Source of the DNA: an uncultured Butyricicoccus sp.
Lineage (GTDB): Bacteria > Bacillota > Clostridia > Oscillospirales > Butyricicoccaceae
Length of the DNA: 17,892 nt
Assembly: GCA_900544475.1 (NCBI GenBank)
Contig: UQVU01000023.1
Location: forward strand, 1-17,892
Direction of reading: 5' to 3'
The position numbers were made by a program, and so were the translations under genes. Shown piece after piece: positions 7,185-14,941 of this stretch (the first letter of the stretch is position 1; every line of letters starts with the position of its first letter). The notes beneath the pieces are model-generated. The model saw nothing but the letters and a program-made list of their open reading frames with translations, made no database searches and was not told where the DNA came from.

Positions 7185-7200
7185 CAAGGAGGATACCGAA

Positions 7201-9615
7201 TTGTCAAAAAGAAAAAATGAATCGGTCATCGGACGGTTTTTCGGGCGCGTACTGCTGACGCTTGTGCTCGTCGGCGTGCTGTGCGGCTGCTTCTGCGGCA
7301 TCGCCTTCGCGTTCTATGTTCACACGAACATCAACCCGTCCGCGAAAGAAACTGCTTCCGAAATCAGCAAGGGTCTCGGCCTCAACCTCAATTCCTTCAT
7401 CTATGCTACCGATGCGGAAACGGGTGAGCAGGTTGTTTATGAGACCATCAAGGGTCGAGAGAACCGCGAATGGGTCGACAGCGACAAAATTCCGGACAAT
7501 CTCAAGAACGCCGTTGTTGCCATCGAGGACGAACGCTTCTACAAGCACCACGGTGTAGACTGGTGGCGCACGCTCGGCGCGGTCAAGGGCTGGGTGCTCG
7601 GCGGCGACCAGTACGGCGGCTCGACCATCACGCAGCAGCTCATCAAGAACATCACCGAAGAAAAGGATTATTCCATCAAGCGCAAGGTAAACGAGATTTT
7701 CCGTGCCTTTGCGCTCGAAAAGGAGATCGACGACAAGGACCGCATCCTCGTCATGTATCTGAACACCATCTTCCTCGGCTACAACAGCTACGGCGTGCAG
7801 ACGGCGGCGGACCGCTACTTCGGCAAGGATGTTTCGCAGCTCGACCTGGCGGAATGCGCCGTCCTGGCCGGCCTGACCAACAATCCGTCCATCTACGACG
7901 TATATAACCATCCCGACAAGGTAAAATCGCGTCAGGAGATCATTCTGTCGCAGATGCTCGACCAGAAAATGATCACCGAGGACGAGTACAACACCGCTGT
8001 CGCAGAGCAGCTGAACTACCGTCCCTACGAGGAATATCAGAAGGAAGTCAAGTCCACTTACAGCTACTTCACCGACGAGGTCATCAAGGACGTCATCGGC
8101 GACCTGAAGGAGCAGAAGGGATATTCCGAGCTTGTCGCGGAGAACATGGTTTACTCCGGCGGCCTCAAGATCTACGCAACCATCAACACCAAGGTCCAGG
8201 ATACGCTGGACAGCGTATACACCGACGACTCCGTGTTCCCGAACACCGAAAAGTACGGCGAAGTGCCGGAAAGCGCCATGGTCATCACGGACAAGCAGGG
8301 CGACATCGTTGCCATCGCGGGCGGACGCGGCCAGAAAACACTCAGCCGTTCGTTCTCCTTCGCGACCGATGCACGCCGCCAGCCGGGTTCTTCGTTCAAG
8401 CCGCTGGCAAGCTACGGCCCGGCCATGGACGCGAACATCATCGTTCCGAGCACGACGATCTACGACCGCGCCTTCTCCAAGGGCGAGGACGGCATGCCGT
8501 GGCCGATGAACGACGGCAAATACCCGACCGGCCGTTCCCTGACCATCAAGGAAGGTATTACACGCTCGCTCAACACCGTCTCGGTACAGGTGCTCAACGC
8601 ACTGACACCGCAGGCTTCCTATGATTTCCTCACCAGCCAGCTCGACATCAAGCTGGTCGGCAGCCGCACCAACGAGGACGGCACCGTTCAGTCGGATATT
8701 GCTCTGGCGCCTCTGGCGCTCGGCGCACTGACCGACGGCGTGACGGTCCGCGAAATGGCCGGCGGCTACTCTACTTTCATCAACGACGGCGTGTTCGGCG
8801 GTACGCGCACCTATACGAAGGTGCTCGACAACGAGGGCAACACCGTTCTTGAAAACACTCCTTATACCGACAAGGGCTTTACCAACGTCCATACCGTATA
8901 TGATATGCTCGACTGCCTGCAGAACGTTACCGCACACGGTACCGCCTACGGCATTCAGATCGACGGCGTGGAGACCGCCGGCAAGACCGGTACCACCTCC
9001 TCGAATACGGATATCTGGTTCTGCGGCGTAACGCCGGAATACTCTGCGGCAGTATGGGTAGGCTATGAACACAACTATCGTCTGGATGGTCTGTATGGCC
9101 GTAACGCAGCCGAAATCTGGCTGAAGGTCATGGAGAAGGTCCACGCAGGCGACAGCGGACTGGTCTTTGACTCGCATCCGAACGACTTCGAAGAAGTGAC
9201 CTACTGCATGGACACCGGCCTTCTGGCATCGGGTGCCTGCCGTGAGGCGGGACGCGCTGCGACCGGCCGTTTCTGGAAGGGTCAGGCGCCGACGCGGACC
9301 TGCGACCATGAGAACATCGAGGAGAAGTACGACTTTGAAACGAGCGGCATGGACGATTATTACGACTATTACGACGAAGACGACGACGATGAGGATAGCA
9401 GCAGCTCGGATAACTCGGACAGCAGCTCGACTGACAGCAGCGGCGGCGATACGAGCAATGACGGCAACCACTCGGACGGCGACAACAGCGGCGGCGATAA
9501 CGATGACGAAGGCGGCGGCAACATAACGCCGACACCGGAACCGACGCCGGAACCGACACCGGAACCGACGCCAGCACCCGACCCGGGCGCTTCGGAGGGA
9601 GACCCTGAGAGCTGA
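7201..9615 (+). CDS. class A penicillin-binding protein (bifunctional peptidoglycan synthase)
   Basis: This 804-residue protein starts at the TTG at 7201, which has AAGGAGG eight bases upstream; an in-frame extension upstream would run back through the leader hairpins. One membrane anchor lies at about 16-40. The GT51 glycosyltransferase domain (about 75-250) has the catalytic Glu E109 in AIEDERFYKHHGVD and the GGSTITQQLIKN motif. The transpeptidase domain has all three active-site motifs: S397-S-F-K400, S456-L-N and K595-T-G. The protein makes glycan strands and cross-links them outside the membrane. After about residue 718 the chain turns very acidic (YYDYYDEDDDDED), then Ser/Asp/Gly-rich, and ends in repeated TPEP units, a probable wall-spanning linker. 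It is PBP1a/PonA-like. It sits upstream of SRP RNA and is probably its own transcription unit. Confidence 0.96.
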   Translation: MSKRKNESVIGRFFGRVLLTLVLVGVLCGCFCGIAFAFYVHTNINPSAKETASEISKGLGLNLNSFIYATDAETGEQVVYETIKGRENREWVDSDKIPDNLKNAVVAIEDERFYKHHGVDWWRTLGAVKGWVLGGDQYGGSTITQQLIKNITEEKDYSIKRKVNEIFRAFALEKEIDDKDRILVMYLNTIFLGYNSYGVQTAADRYFGKDVSQLDLAECAVLAGLTNNPSIYDVYNHPDKVKSRQEIILSQMLDQKMITEDEYNTAVAEQLNYRPYEEYQKEVKSTYSYFTDEVIKDVIGDLKEQKGYSELVAENMVYSGGLKIYATINTKVQDTLDSVYTDDSVFPNTEKYGEVPESAMVITDKQGDIVAIAGGRGQKTLSRSFSFATDARRQPGSSFKPLASYGPAMDANIIVPSTTIYDRAFSKGEDGMPWPMNDGKYPTGRSLTIKEGITRSLNTVSVQVLNALTPQASYDFLTSQLDIKLVGSRTNEDGTVQSDIALAPLALGALTDGVTVREMAGGYSTFINDGVFGGTRTYTKVLDNEGNTVLENTPYTDKGFTNVHTVYDMLDCLQNVTAHGTAYGIQIDGVETAGKTGTTSSNTDIWFCGVTPEYSAAVWVGYEHNYRLDGLYGRNAAEIWLKVMEKVHAGDSGLVFDSHPNDFEEVTYCMDTGLLASGACREAGRAATGRFWKGQAPTRTCDHENIEEKYDFETSGMDDYYDYYDEDDDDEDSSSSDNSDSSSTDSSGGDTSNDGNHSDGDNSGGDNDDEGGGNITPTPEPTPEPTPEPTPAPDPGASEGDPES

Positions 9616-9654
9616 GTTTCTCGATAAAAGACAAGTAAATACTGAAAACGGGGC

Positions 9655-9678
9655 GGAAGCCGCGAAAATGCGGTTTCC
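9655..9678. other. hairpin between the PBP gene and SRP RNA
   Basis: GGAAGCCGC (9655-9663) pairs with GCGGTTTCC (9670-9678), 9 bp with one G-U and a GAAAAT loop. No U tract follows on the plus strand, so a terminator role is uncertain. It may instead belong to the SRP RNA precursor. No clear promoter for the SRP RNA is seen in 9616-9692. Confidence 0.4.
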
Positions 9679-9692
9679 CTCCCGGAAAAAAG

Positions 9693-9994
9693 TTTCAGTG
9701 CTGCACAAGGCCGCACAGTCGGGGCGTTAGCGGTGCCTTGTACCTGCAATCCGCTTCAGCAGGGATGATGCAGGCAAAGAGGAGCACGTATGCGGCGAGG
9801 CAGCCACTCACAGGACGATGAGAGACCGGTACTGCGCAACGGAGGACTGTGAACCATGTCAGGCGGGGAACCGAGCAGCATTAAGCAGAAACCATCGTGT
9901 GCCGCAGAGCTGCCGATTTTGAGTCCGAAATGCGGAAAGGCAGCCGGGTGCGTGTGTTCGAATTGCCTGCGTGCGGTCTTGTGGAGCACTGAAA
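9693..9994 (+). ncRNA. ffs: large (Bacillus-type) signal recognition particle RNA
   Basis: The RNA core of the signal recognition particle, which brings nascent membrane proteins to the translocase. The ends pair in a long helix 5: TTTCAGTGCT with GCACAAGGCCGCAC (from 9693) against GTGCGGTCTTGTGG with AGCACTGAAA (to 9994). The Alu domain is present (GGGGCGTTAGCGGTGCC, then TACCTGCAATCCGCTTCAGC). The S domain shows the Ffh-binding signature GTCAGG, a GGAA tetraloop stem and AGCAGCATTAAG at about 9859-9883. The length near 300 fits the large Firmicutes type that keeps an Alu domain. Position upstream of dnaX-ybaB-recR is the same as in B. subtilis. Exact mature ends are estimated from the helix. 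Confidence 0.93.
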
Positions 9995-9997
9995 AAA

Positions 9998-10238
9998 TTT
10001 TCGATTGAAACCACGCTTTCAATCGAAAAGGGATATACCGATCCTGACGGCTCGGATATATCCCGGCGGGACAAAAGTTCCTCTCTTCGGTCGAAACTTT
10101 TGCTCCGACTTGTATAAAAACCCACGCGCATGTCGCGGGTTTTTATGAACCCTCGGCTGCGCCGATGGTTCGATTTTATTCGCGAACGAGGTTCGCGGGA
10201 GAACGCTTTGAGGCGGGCTTGCGCCCGCCTCTTTTTTT
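9998..10238. repeat. array of seven consecutive hairpins between SRP RNA and dnaX
   Basis: The 323-base gap between SRP RNA and dnaX holds no gene but is packed with inverted repeats. They are: a perfect 13-bp repeat 9998-10010/10017-10029; GGGATAT/ATATCCC 10030-10064; CAAAAGTT/AACTTTTG 10072-10102; ATAAAAACCC/GGGTTTTTAT 10114-10146; GAACC-TCGGC/GCCGA-GGTTC 10147-10171; CGCGAAC/GTTCGCG 10181-10197; and the terminator 10210-10238. The first can end SRP RNA transcripts, and the fourth has terminator-like A and T arms. Confidence 0.75.
10210..10238 (+). terminator. strong intrinsic terminator upstream of dnaX
   Basis: GAGGCGGGC (10210-10218) and GCCCGCCTC (10223-10231) form a perfect 9-bp stem with a TTGC loop, followed by seven T. 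It isolates dnaX from the SRP RNA side, so dnaX should have its own start within 10239-10317, where no clear promoter is seen. Confidence 0.88.
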
Positions 10239-10317
10239 ACGCGGGGGCGTGGATGGAAATGCCCCCTGATTGATGGTTTACAGGACAGCGACAGGCGCGA
10301 GAGGAGGAGTTTGCGTC

Positions 10318-11943
10318 ATGTATCAGGCTTTATACCGCAAGTGGCGGCCGCAGACCTTTGCGGACGTGATCGGACAGAAGCACGTGACCGACACGCTGCG
10401 CGCGCAGCTTCAGAGCGGACGCCTCAGCCATGCGTATCTGTTCACCGGCACGCGCGGCACGGGCAAGACGACCTGCGCGAAAATTCTCGCGAGGGCGGTC
10501 AACTGCGAGCATCCGGTGAACGGCGATCCGTGCAACGAGTGTGCGGCCTGCCGCGGCATTCTGGACGGCTCGGTACTCGACGTGACCGAAATCGACGCGG
10601 CGTCCAACAACGGCGTGGACAACATCCGAGACCTGCGCGACGAAACGCGCTACACCCCGGCGCAGGTCAAAAAGCGCGTGTTCATCATCGACGAGGTGCA
10701 TATGCTGTCCATCGGCGCGTTCAACGCGCTGCTCAAAACGCTCGAAGAGCCGCCTGAGCACGTGCTGTTCATCCTCGCGACGACCGAGCTGCACAAGGTC
10801 CCGGCGACCATCCTTTCGCGCTGTCAGCGCTTCGACTTCCGCCGCATCGGCGCGGAGGACATCGCGCGGCGGCTGCTTGACGTTGCGGCGGGCGAGAACA
10901 TCGAACTGACCGAAGGGGCGGCGCGGCTGATCGCGCGGCTCGCGGACGGCGCAATGCGCGACGCGCTCTCCATGCTCGACCGTGCGGCGGCAGCCGGTGC
11001 GGTAGACGAGCAGACGGTCACGGCGGCGCTCGGCGTGATGGGGCAGGACGACGGCGTGCATCTCGCGGAGCACTTCAAGGCGGGCGACCTCGCCGCGGCG
11101 GTGACGCTGCTCGAAGAATACTACAACGCCGGACGCGACCTCGCTGCGGTGTTCGACCAGATGCTCGGCCTTATCCGCGACGCGCTGCTCGTCAAGACCA
11201 GCCGGACGGACGTTTCCGCCCTCATTTCGCCGGCCTACACTGTGAAAACGCTGCAAGCTCTGTGCGACGGACTCGCGGCCTCGACGCTTATCGCGTGGAG
11301 CCGCATCATCGGGGACTCGCTCGACCGGATGCGCTCGGCGGCGAACCGCCGTGTCGAGGCTGAGCTGTGCGCCGTGCGGCTGTGCAGTCTGGGCGCGGAA
11401 AGCTATGATACGCTCGGCGGCCGCGTGGAAGCGCTCGAAGAAAAGCTCAAAAACGGCGTTCCGGTGCAGATGGTGCAGGCGCCACAGGGCGGCAGCACGC
11501 CGCCTCCGCCGGGGGACGAGGACGCGCCCCCTCCGCCGGGCGATGAAGACGCGCCGCCCGAGATAGATGGCGTGCCGACGCAGCAGGCGCCGAAAAAGCC
11601 TGCAGGGCCGACGCTGACGCTCTGGCCGCAGTGGCCGAGGCTGCTCGAAGCGCTGACCGGCAAAATCAACATCGGCACGCACACCAACCTTAAGCTCGGC
11701 GCAAAGGGCGTTATGGAGGACGATGCGCTCGTTATTCTCTGCGAGGACAGAATGACCTTCATTCTCGCGCAGAACGACAAGACGCTCGCGGTCATCCGCG
11801 AACAGGCGGCAAAGCTCGCCGGAGCGCCGCTCAAGGTACGCGTGCGCGAGGCCGGGGACGAAATCATTCAGGAAAAAAACGACATGGTAGAGGAACTCAT
11901 CGACCATGCGAAGGATTTAGACGTTGACATAAAGACACTTTAA
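10318..11943 (+). CDS. dnaX: DNA polymerase III subunit gamma/tau (clamp loader)
   Basis: This 541-residue protein starts at the ATG at 10318, which has GAGGAGGAG upstream and gives the family N-terminus MYQALYRKWRPQTF. It is the ATPase of the clamp loader and links it to the replicative polymerase. Walker A is GTRGTGKT (44-51). The zinc site uses C63, C72, C75 and C78. Walker B is IIDEVHML (123-130) and the sensor/arginine-finger region includes ILSRCQRFDF. After the collar domain a Pro-rich linker contains a tandem repeat of APPPPGDED-type units. A C-terminal tau-like domain follows. No obvious A-rich slippery site for a gamma product was noticed. The stop codon overlaps the ribosome-binding site of ybaB, so the three genes form an operon. 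Confidence 0.97.
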   Translation: MYQALYRKWRPQTFADVIGQKHVTDTLRAQLQSGRLSHAYLFTGTRGTGKTTCAKILARAVNCEHPVNGDPCNECAACRGILDGSVLDVTEIDAASNNGVDNIRDLRDETRYTPAQVKKRVFIIDEVHMLSIGAFNALLKTLEEPPEHVLFILATTELHKVPATILSRCQRFDFRRIGAEDIARRLLDVAAGENIELTEGAARLIARLADGAMRDALSMLDRAAAAGAVDEQTVTAALGVMGQDDGVHLAEHFKAGDLAAAVTLLEEYYNAGRDLAAVFDQMLGLIRDALLVKTSRTDVSALISPAYTVKTLQALCDGLAASTLIAWSRIIGDSLDRMRSAANRRVEAELCAVRLCSLGAESYDTLGGRVEALEEKLKNGVPVQMVQAPQGGSTPPPPGDEDAPPPPGDEDAPPEIDGVPTQQAPKKPAGPTLTLWPQWPRLLEALTGKINIGTHTNLKLGAKGVMEDDALVILCEDRMTFILAQNDKTLAVIREQAAKLAGAPLKVRVREAGDEIIQEKNDMVEELIDHAKDLDVDIKTL

Positions 11944-11957
11944 GGAGGACACTTAAA

Positions 11958-12308
11958 ATGGCAAAGGGTAAGAATTTCGGCGGCTTCGGCGGCATGAACA
12001 TGCAGGCAATGATGAAGCAGGCGCAGAAGATGCAGGAGAATATGCTCAAGGCGCAGGAGGAGATCGCGGTCATGGAGACCACCGGCACGGCGGGCGGCGG
12101 CATGGTAACGGCTGTCGTTACCGGCACCTCGACCCTCAAGAGCATCGAGATCAAGCCGGACGTTGTCGATCCGGACGATATTGATATGCTTCAGGACCTT
12201 GTCGTTGCGGCGGTCAACGAGGCGCTCAAGGCGGCAACCGAGAAGTCGCAGAGCCAGATGTCCGCGCTGACGGGCGGTCTCGGCGGCGGTCTGGGCGGCC
12301 TGCTGTAA
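11958..12308 (+). CDS. ybaB: YbaB/EbfC-family nucleoid-associated protein
   Basis: This 116-residue protein begins with a Gly/Phe-rich leader and the helix MNMQAMMKQAQKMQENMLKAQ. The YbaB core follows: strands around VMETTGTAGGGMVTAVVTG and TLKSIEIKPDVVDPDD, with a C-terminal helix (VAAVNEALKAA). The family forms dimers that bind DNA and is nearly always encoded between dnaX and recR; its exact role is unsettled. The start has AAGGAGG at 11942-11948, overlapping the dnaX stop. Its last stop base is the first base of the recR start. The B. subtilis orthologue is yaaK. Confidence 0.95.
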   Translation: MAKGKNFGGFGGMNMQAMMKQAQKMQENMLKAQEEIAVMETTGTAGGGMVTAVVTGTSTLKSIEIKPDVVDPDDIDMLQDLVVAAVNEALKAATEKSQSQMSALTGGLGGGLGGLL

Positions 12309-12907
12309 TGGATTATTTCGCACCGCCGGTCGAGCGGCTGATCGAGGAGTTCGCGAAGCTGCCCGGCATCGGCCAGAAAACCGCGCAGCGCCTCGCGTTC
12401 CACGTGCTCGATATGCCGAAGGAGGACGCAGAGCGCTTTGCTGACGCGATTCGCGAGGCCAAGGCCAAGACCTTCACCTGCAAGCGCTGCCAGAACCTCA
12501 CGGACAGCGAGGAGTGCCCAATCTGCGCGGACAAGTCGCGCGACCAGAAAACCATCTGCGTCGTGGCCGACCCGCGCGACGTTATCGCGTTCGAGCGCAC
12601 AAAGGAATACCACGGCCTGTATCACGTGCTGCACGGCACGCTGTCGCCCATGGGGCACGTCGGCCCGGACGACATTCGCATCCGCGAGCTGGTGCAGCGC
12701 ATCGCGGACGAGGACACCCGGGAGGTCATTCTTGCGACCAACCCGGACACCGAGGGCGAGGCGACCGCGATGTATATTTCGCGACTGCTTCAGCCGTTCG
12801 ACATCAAAATCACGCGCCTTGCCTACGGCATTCCGGTCGGCGGACATCTGGAGTTCGTCGATGAGGTCACGCTGACCCGCGCCCTCGAGGGCCGCCGGGA
12901 GCTGTAA
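12308..12907 (+). CDS. recR: recombination mediator protein RecR
   Basis: This 199-residue protein loads RecA at single-strand gaps with RecF and RecO. It has the helix-hairpin-helix (LPGIGQKTAQRLAFHVL, 18-34), a C4 zinc finger (C58, C61, C70, C73) and the TOPRIM domain from about residue 82 (ICVVADPRDVIAFERT). The Walker B-like C-terminal region (TNPDTEGEATAMYI) and the GIPVGGHLEFVDEVTL tail are intact. The length is normal. The ATG overlaps the ybaB stop (TAATG), and only a weak ribosome-binding site is present, which suggests translational coupling. A terminator follows. Confidence 0.97.
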   Translation: MDYFAPPVERLIEEFAKLPGIGQKTAQRLAFHVLDMPKEDAERFADAIREAKAKTFTCKRCQNLTDSEECPICADKSRDQKTICVVADPRDVIAFERTKEYHGLYHVLHGTLSPMGHVGPDDIRIRELVQRIADEDTREVILATNPDTEGEATAMYISRLLQPFDIKITRLAYGIPVGGHLEFVDEVTLTRALEGRREL

Positions 12908-12941
12908 GCGGCTCTCAATCTTGCTGTATATTGTGTAATAT

Positions 12942-12974
12942 TATAAAATGACCAGCTTTGCCGGTCATTTTATA
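12942..12974. terminator. terminator of the dnaX-ybaB-recR operon
   Basis: TATAAAATGACC (12942-12953) is the exact complement of GGTCATTTTATA (12963-12974), with an inner GC/GC pair around TTT. The TTTTATA arm supplies a U-rich end, and the symmetry would let it work both ways. Confidence 0.8.
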
Positions 12975-13117
12975 CCTCGACTCAGCGCCCTTGGGGCGCG
13001 TCCGGGGGTATCAAAATTCGGTTTCTGCGGAACCGGATTTTGTAGATAGGGGGTATTGGATACCCCCTATCGCGCGCGAAGAGCGCAAAAAAACAGGAAC
13101 AGCCGGACTTTCGTCCG
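12972..13117. repeat. hairpin cluster between recR and prfC
   Basis: After the recR terminator come further inverted repeats: ATACC/GGTAT enclosing GCGCCC/GGGCGC (12972-13011); CAAAAT-CGGTT/AACCG-ATTTTG (13012-13042); a perfect 12-bp stem GATAGGGGGTAT/ATACCCCCTATC (13045-13071); and CGGAC/GTCCG (13104-13117). No gene is seen in 12908-13265. Near 13152-13195 two overlapping weak pairings (GAAAGC/GCTTTC and ATGTGG/CCACAT plus TTTTT) could form a weak terminator before prfC. Confidence 0.65.
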
Positions 13118-13265
13118 ACCGCTCCCGCAATAAAAGGTAGGATAGAGAGTAGAAAGCAAGAACATGTGGGGGGATCTTACGCTTTCCACATTTTTATCAT
13201 ACGGAATTATTGTGTACATTCTGTGAACATTTTAATGAAAAATATCAATGGGAGGAAAAAAGCCT

Positions 13266-14861
13266 GTGGCTGATCTGAAGAAAGAAATTGAAAATCGCCG
13301 CACATTTGCGATTATTTCGCATCCTGACGCCGGTAAAACGACCATAACCGAGAAATTCCTGCTGTACGGCGGAGCGATTCAGGAGGCCGGCATGGTCAAG
13401 GGCAAGAAGAACAGCCGCCACGCGGTTTCCGACTGGATGGAAATCGAGAAGCAGCGCGGTATTTCGGTCACTTCGTCCGTTCTTCAGTTCCGCTACGAAG
13501 GCAAGTGCATCAACATTCTGGACACCCCGGGCCATCAGGACTTCTCCGAGGACACCTACCGCACGCTGATGGCGGCGGACGCGGCCGTCATGGTCATCGA
13601 CGCTTCCAAGGGCGTCGAGGCGCAGACCCGCAAGCTGTTCAAGGTCTGCGCGATGCGCGGCGTGCCGATCTTCACCTTTATCAACAAGATGGACCGCGAG
13701 GCGCGCGACCCGTACGAGCTGCTTGAGGACATTGAGAACGAGCTCGGCATCGGCACCTATGCCGTCAACTGGCCGATCGGCTCGGGCAAGCGTTTCAAGG
13801 GCGTATACGACCGCATGGACGATGAGGTTATCGCCTTCGAGGGCGCGGACTTCCGCCACGAGGTCAAGGCGCAGCGCATGTCGATTGACGACCCCATTCT
13901 GGAGGGCCTGCTGCCCGAGGACCAGTACCAGACGCTCATTGACGATGTGGAGCTGCTCTCCGGCGCGGGCGACGAGTTCGACCTCAAGGCCGTTCACGAA
14001 GGCAGACTTTCGCCGGTGTTCTTCGGCTCGGCGCTGACCAACTTCGGCGTAGAGCCGTTCCTGAAGAAGTTCCTTCAGATGACGCCGCCGCCGACTGCAC
14101 GCACCGCAGACATTGGCGTAATCGACCCGTTCGACCCGCATTTCTCCGCGTTCGTGTTCAAAATTCAGGCGAACATGAACAAGGCGCACCGCGACCGCGT
14201 CGCATTCATGCGCATCTGCTCGGGCAAGTTCGAGCGCGGTCAGGACGTTCTGCACGTGCAGTCCGGCAAGAAAATGTCGCTCGCCGCACCGCAGCAGCTG
14301 ATGGCGCAGGACCGCTCCATCGTTGACGAGGCGTATGCCGGCGACATCATCGGCATCTTCGACCCGGGTGTGTTCTCAATCGGCGACACCGTCTGCGACC
14401 CCAAGCACAAGTGCGTGTTCTCGGGTATCCCGACCTTCGCACCCGAGCTGTTCGCAATCGTTCGCCAGAAGGATACCCTCAAGCGCAAGCAGTTCGTCAA
14501 GGGCGTGGAGCAGATCGCGCAGGAGGGCGCTATCCAGATTTTCCGTGAGCCGAATGCCGGCATGGAGTCGGTCATCGTCGGCGTAGTCGGCGTGCTTCAG
14601 TTCGAAGTGCTCGAGTACCGTCTGAAGAACGAGTACAACGTTGAAATCATCCGCGAGAACCTGCCGTATGAGCACGTCCGCTGGGTCGAGAACGACGAGG
14701 AGGATTTCGACGTCAAGCGCCTCCAGCTGACGAGCGACACCAAAATCGTCGAGGACCTCAAGGGCAACACGCTGCTCCTGTTCACCTCGCCGTGGAACAT
14801 CACCTACGCGACCGACCACAACGAGGGTCTGCGTCTGGCTGAGTTTTCGGAAAATGCCTAA
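13266..14861 (+). CDS. prfC: peptide chain release factor 3 (GTPase)
   Basis: This 531-residue protein starts at the GTG at 13266, giving the family N-terminus MADLKKEI. GGGAGG lies 10 bases upstream. The in-frame ATG at 13248 lacks a ribosome-binding site and would place the GGGAGG inside the gene. RF3 is a translational GTPase that removes RF1/RF2 from the ribosome after peptide release. G motifs are SHPDAGKTT (G1), DTPGHQDF (G3) and NKMDREA (G4). The switch region HAVSDWMEIEKQRGISVTSS is typical of RF3, as opposed to EF-G. The length matches the E. coli protein closely (529). It is probably a single-gene unit, ended by a terminator shared closely with the convergent spoIID stop. Confidence 0.96.
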   Translation: MADLKKEIENRRTFAIISHPDAGKTTITEKFLLYGGAIQEAGMVKGKKNSRHAVSDWMEIEKQRGISVTSSVLQFRYEGKCINILDTPGHQDFSEDTYRTLMAADAAVMVIDASKGVEAQTRKLFKVCAMRGVPIFTFINKMDREARDPYELLEDIENELGIGTYAVNWPIGSGKRFKGVYDRMDDEVIAFEGADFRHEVKAQRMSIDDPILEGLLPEDQYQTLIDDVELLSGAGDEFDLKAVHEGRLSPVFFGSALTNFGVEPFLKKFLQMTPPPTARTADIGVIDPFDPHFSAFVFKIQANMNKAHRDRVAFMRICSGKFERGQDVLHVQSGKKMSLAAPQQLMAQDRSIVDEAYAGDIIGIFDPGVFSIGDTVCDPKHKCVFSGIPTFAPELFAIVRQKDTLKRKQFVKGVEQIAQEGAIQIFREPNAGMESVIVGVVGVLQFEVLEYRLKNEYNVEIIRENLPYEHVRWVENDEEDFDVKRLQLTSDTKIVEDLKGNTLLLFTSPWNITYATDHNEGLRLAEFSENA

Positions 14862-14865
14862 AGAA

Positions 14866-14895
14866 CTGTCGCGGAACCACGGTTCCGCCGACAAG
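14866..14895 (+). repeat. 30-bp palindromic element, copy 1
   Basis: It lies 5 bases after the prfC stop. It begins CTGTCGCGGAACC and ends GGTTCCGCCGACAAG. The arms pair over 12 bp with one bulged C. A second copy occurs inverted at 17009-17038 with two differences that compensate each other. Confidence 0.8.
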
Positions 14896-14904
14896 CCTTT
14901 TTAC

Positions 14905-14941
14905 AGCCGCTTCGACTTTTTCGGTCGGGGCGGCTTTTTTT
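14905..14941 (+). terminator. terminator of prfC
   Basis: AGCCGC-TT-CGAC (14905-14916) pairs with GTCG-GG-GCGGCT (14924-14935), 12 bp with two G-U pairs, and runs into seven T (14935-14941). The T tract touches the stop codon of the convergent spoIID gene. Confidence 0.88.

Noticed and set aside
7123..7200. N-terminal extension of the PBP from 7123
   Set aside because: The TTG at 7201 has an ideal AAGGAGG, and the extension would be read from the leader hairpin region ahead of the basic and membrane-anchor start.
9529..9590. Tandem CCGACACCGGAA-type repeats as a CRISPR or mobile repeat
   Set aside because: They encode in-frame TPEP repeats at the end of the PBP; unit length is far too short and there are no spacers.
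9693..9994. Short open frames across the SRP RNA region
   Set aside because: The segment folds as SRP RNA with Alu and S-domain signatures; the frames have no ribosome-binding sites.
10181..10197. Second LexA-like box (CGAAC-GAG-GTTCG)
   Set aside because: The spacer is 3 bases, not 4, and it sits in a run of hairpins with no promoter beside it.
13248..13265. ATG at 13248 as the prfC start
   Set aside because: It has no ribosome-binding site and its codons contain the GGGAGG that serves the GTG at 13266; the family N-terminus MADLKKEI begins at the GTG.
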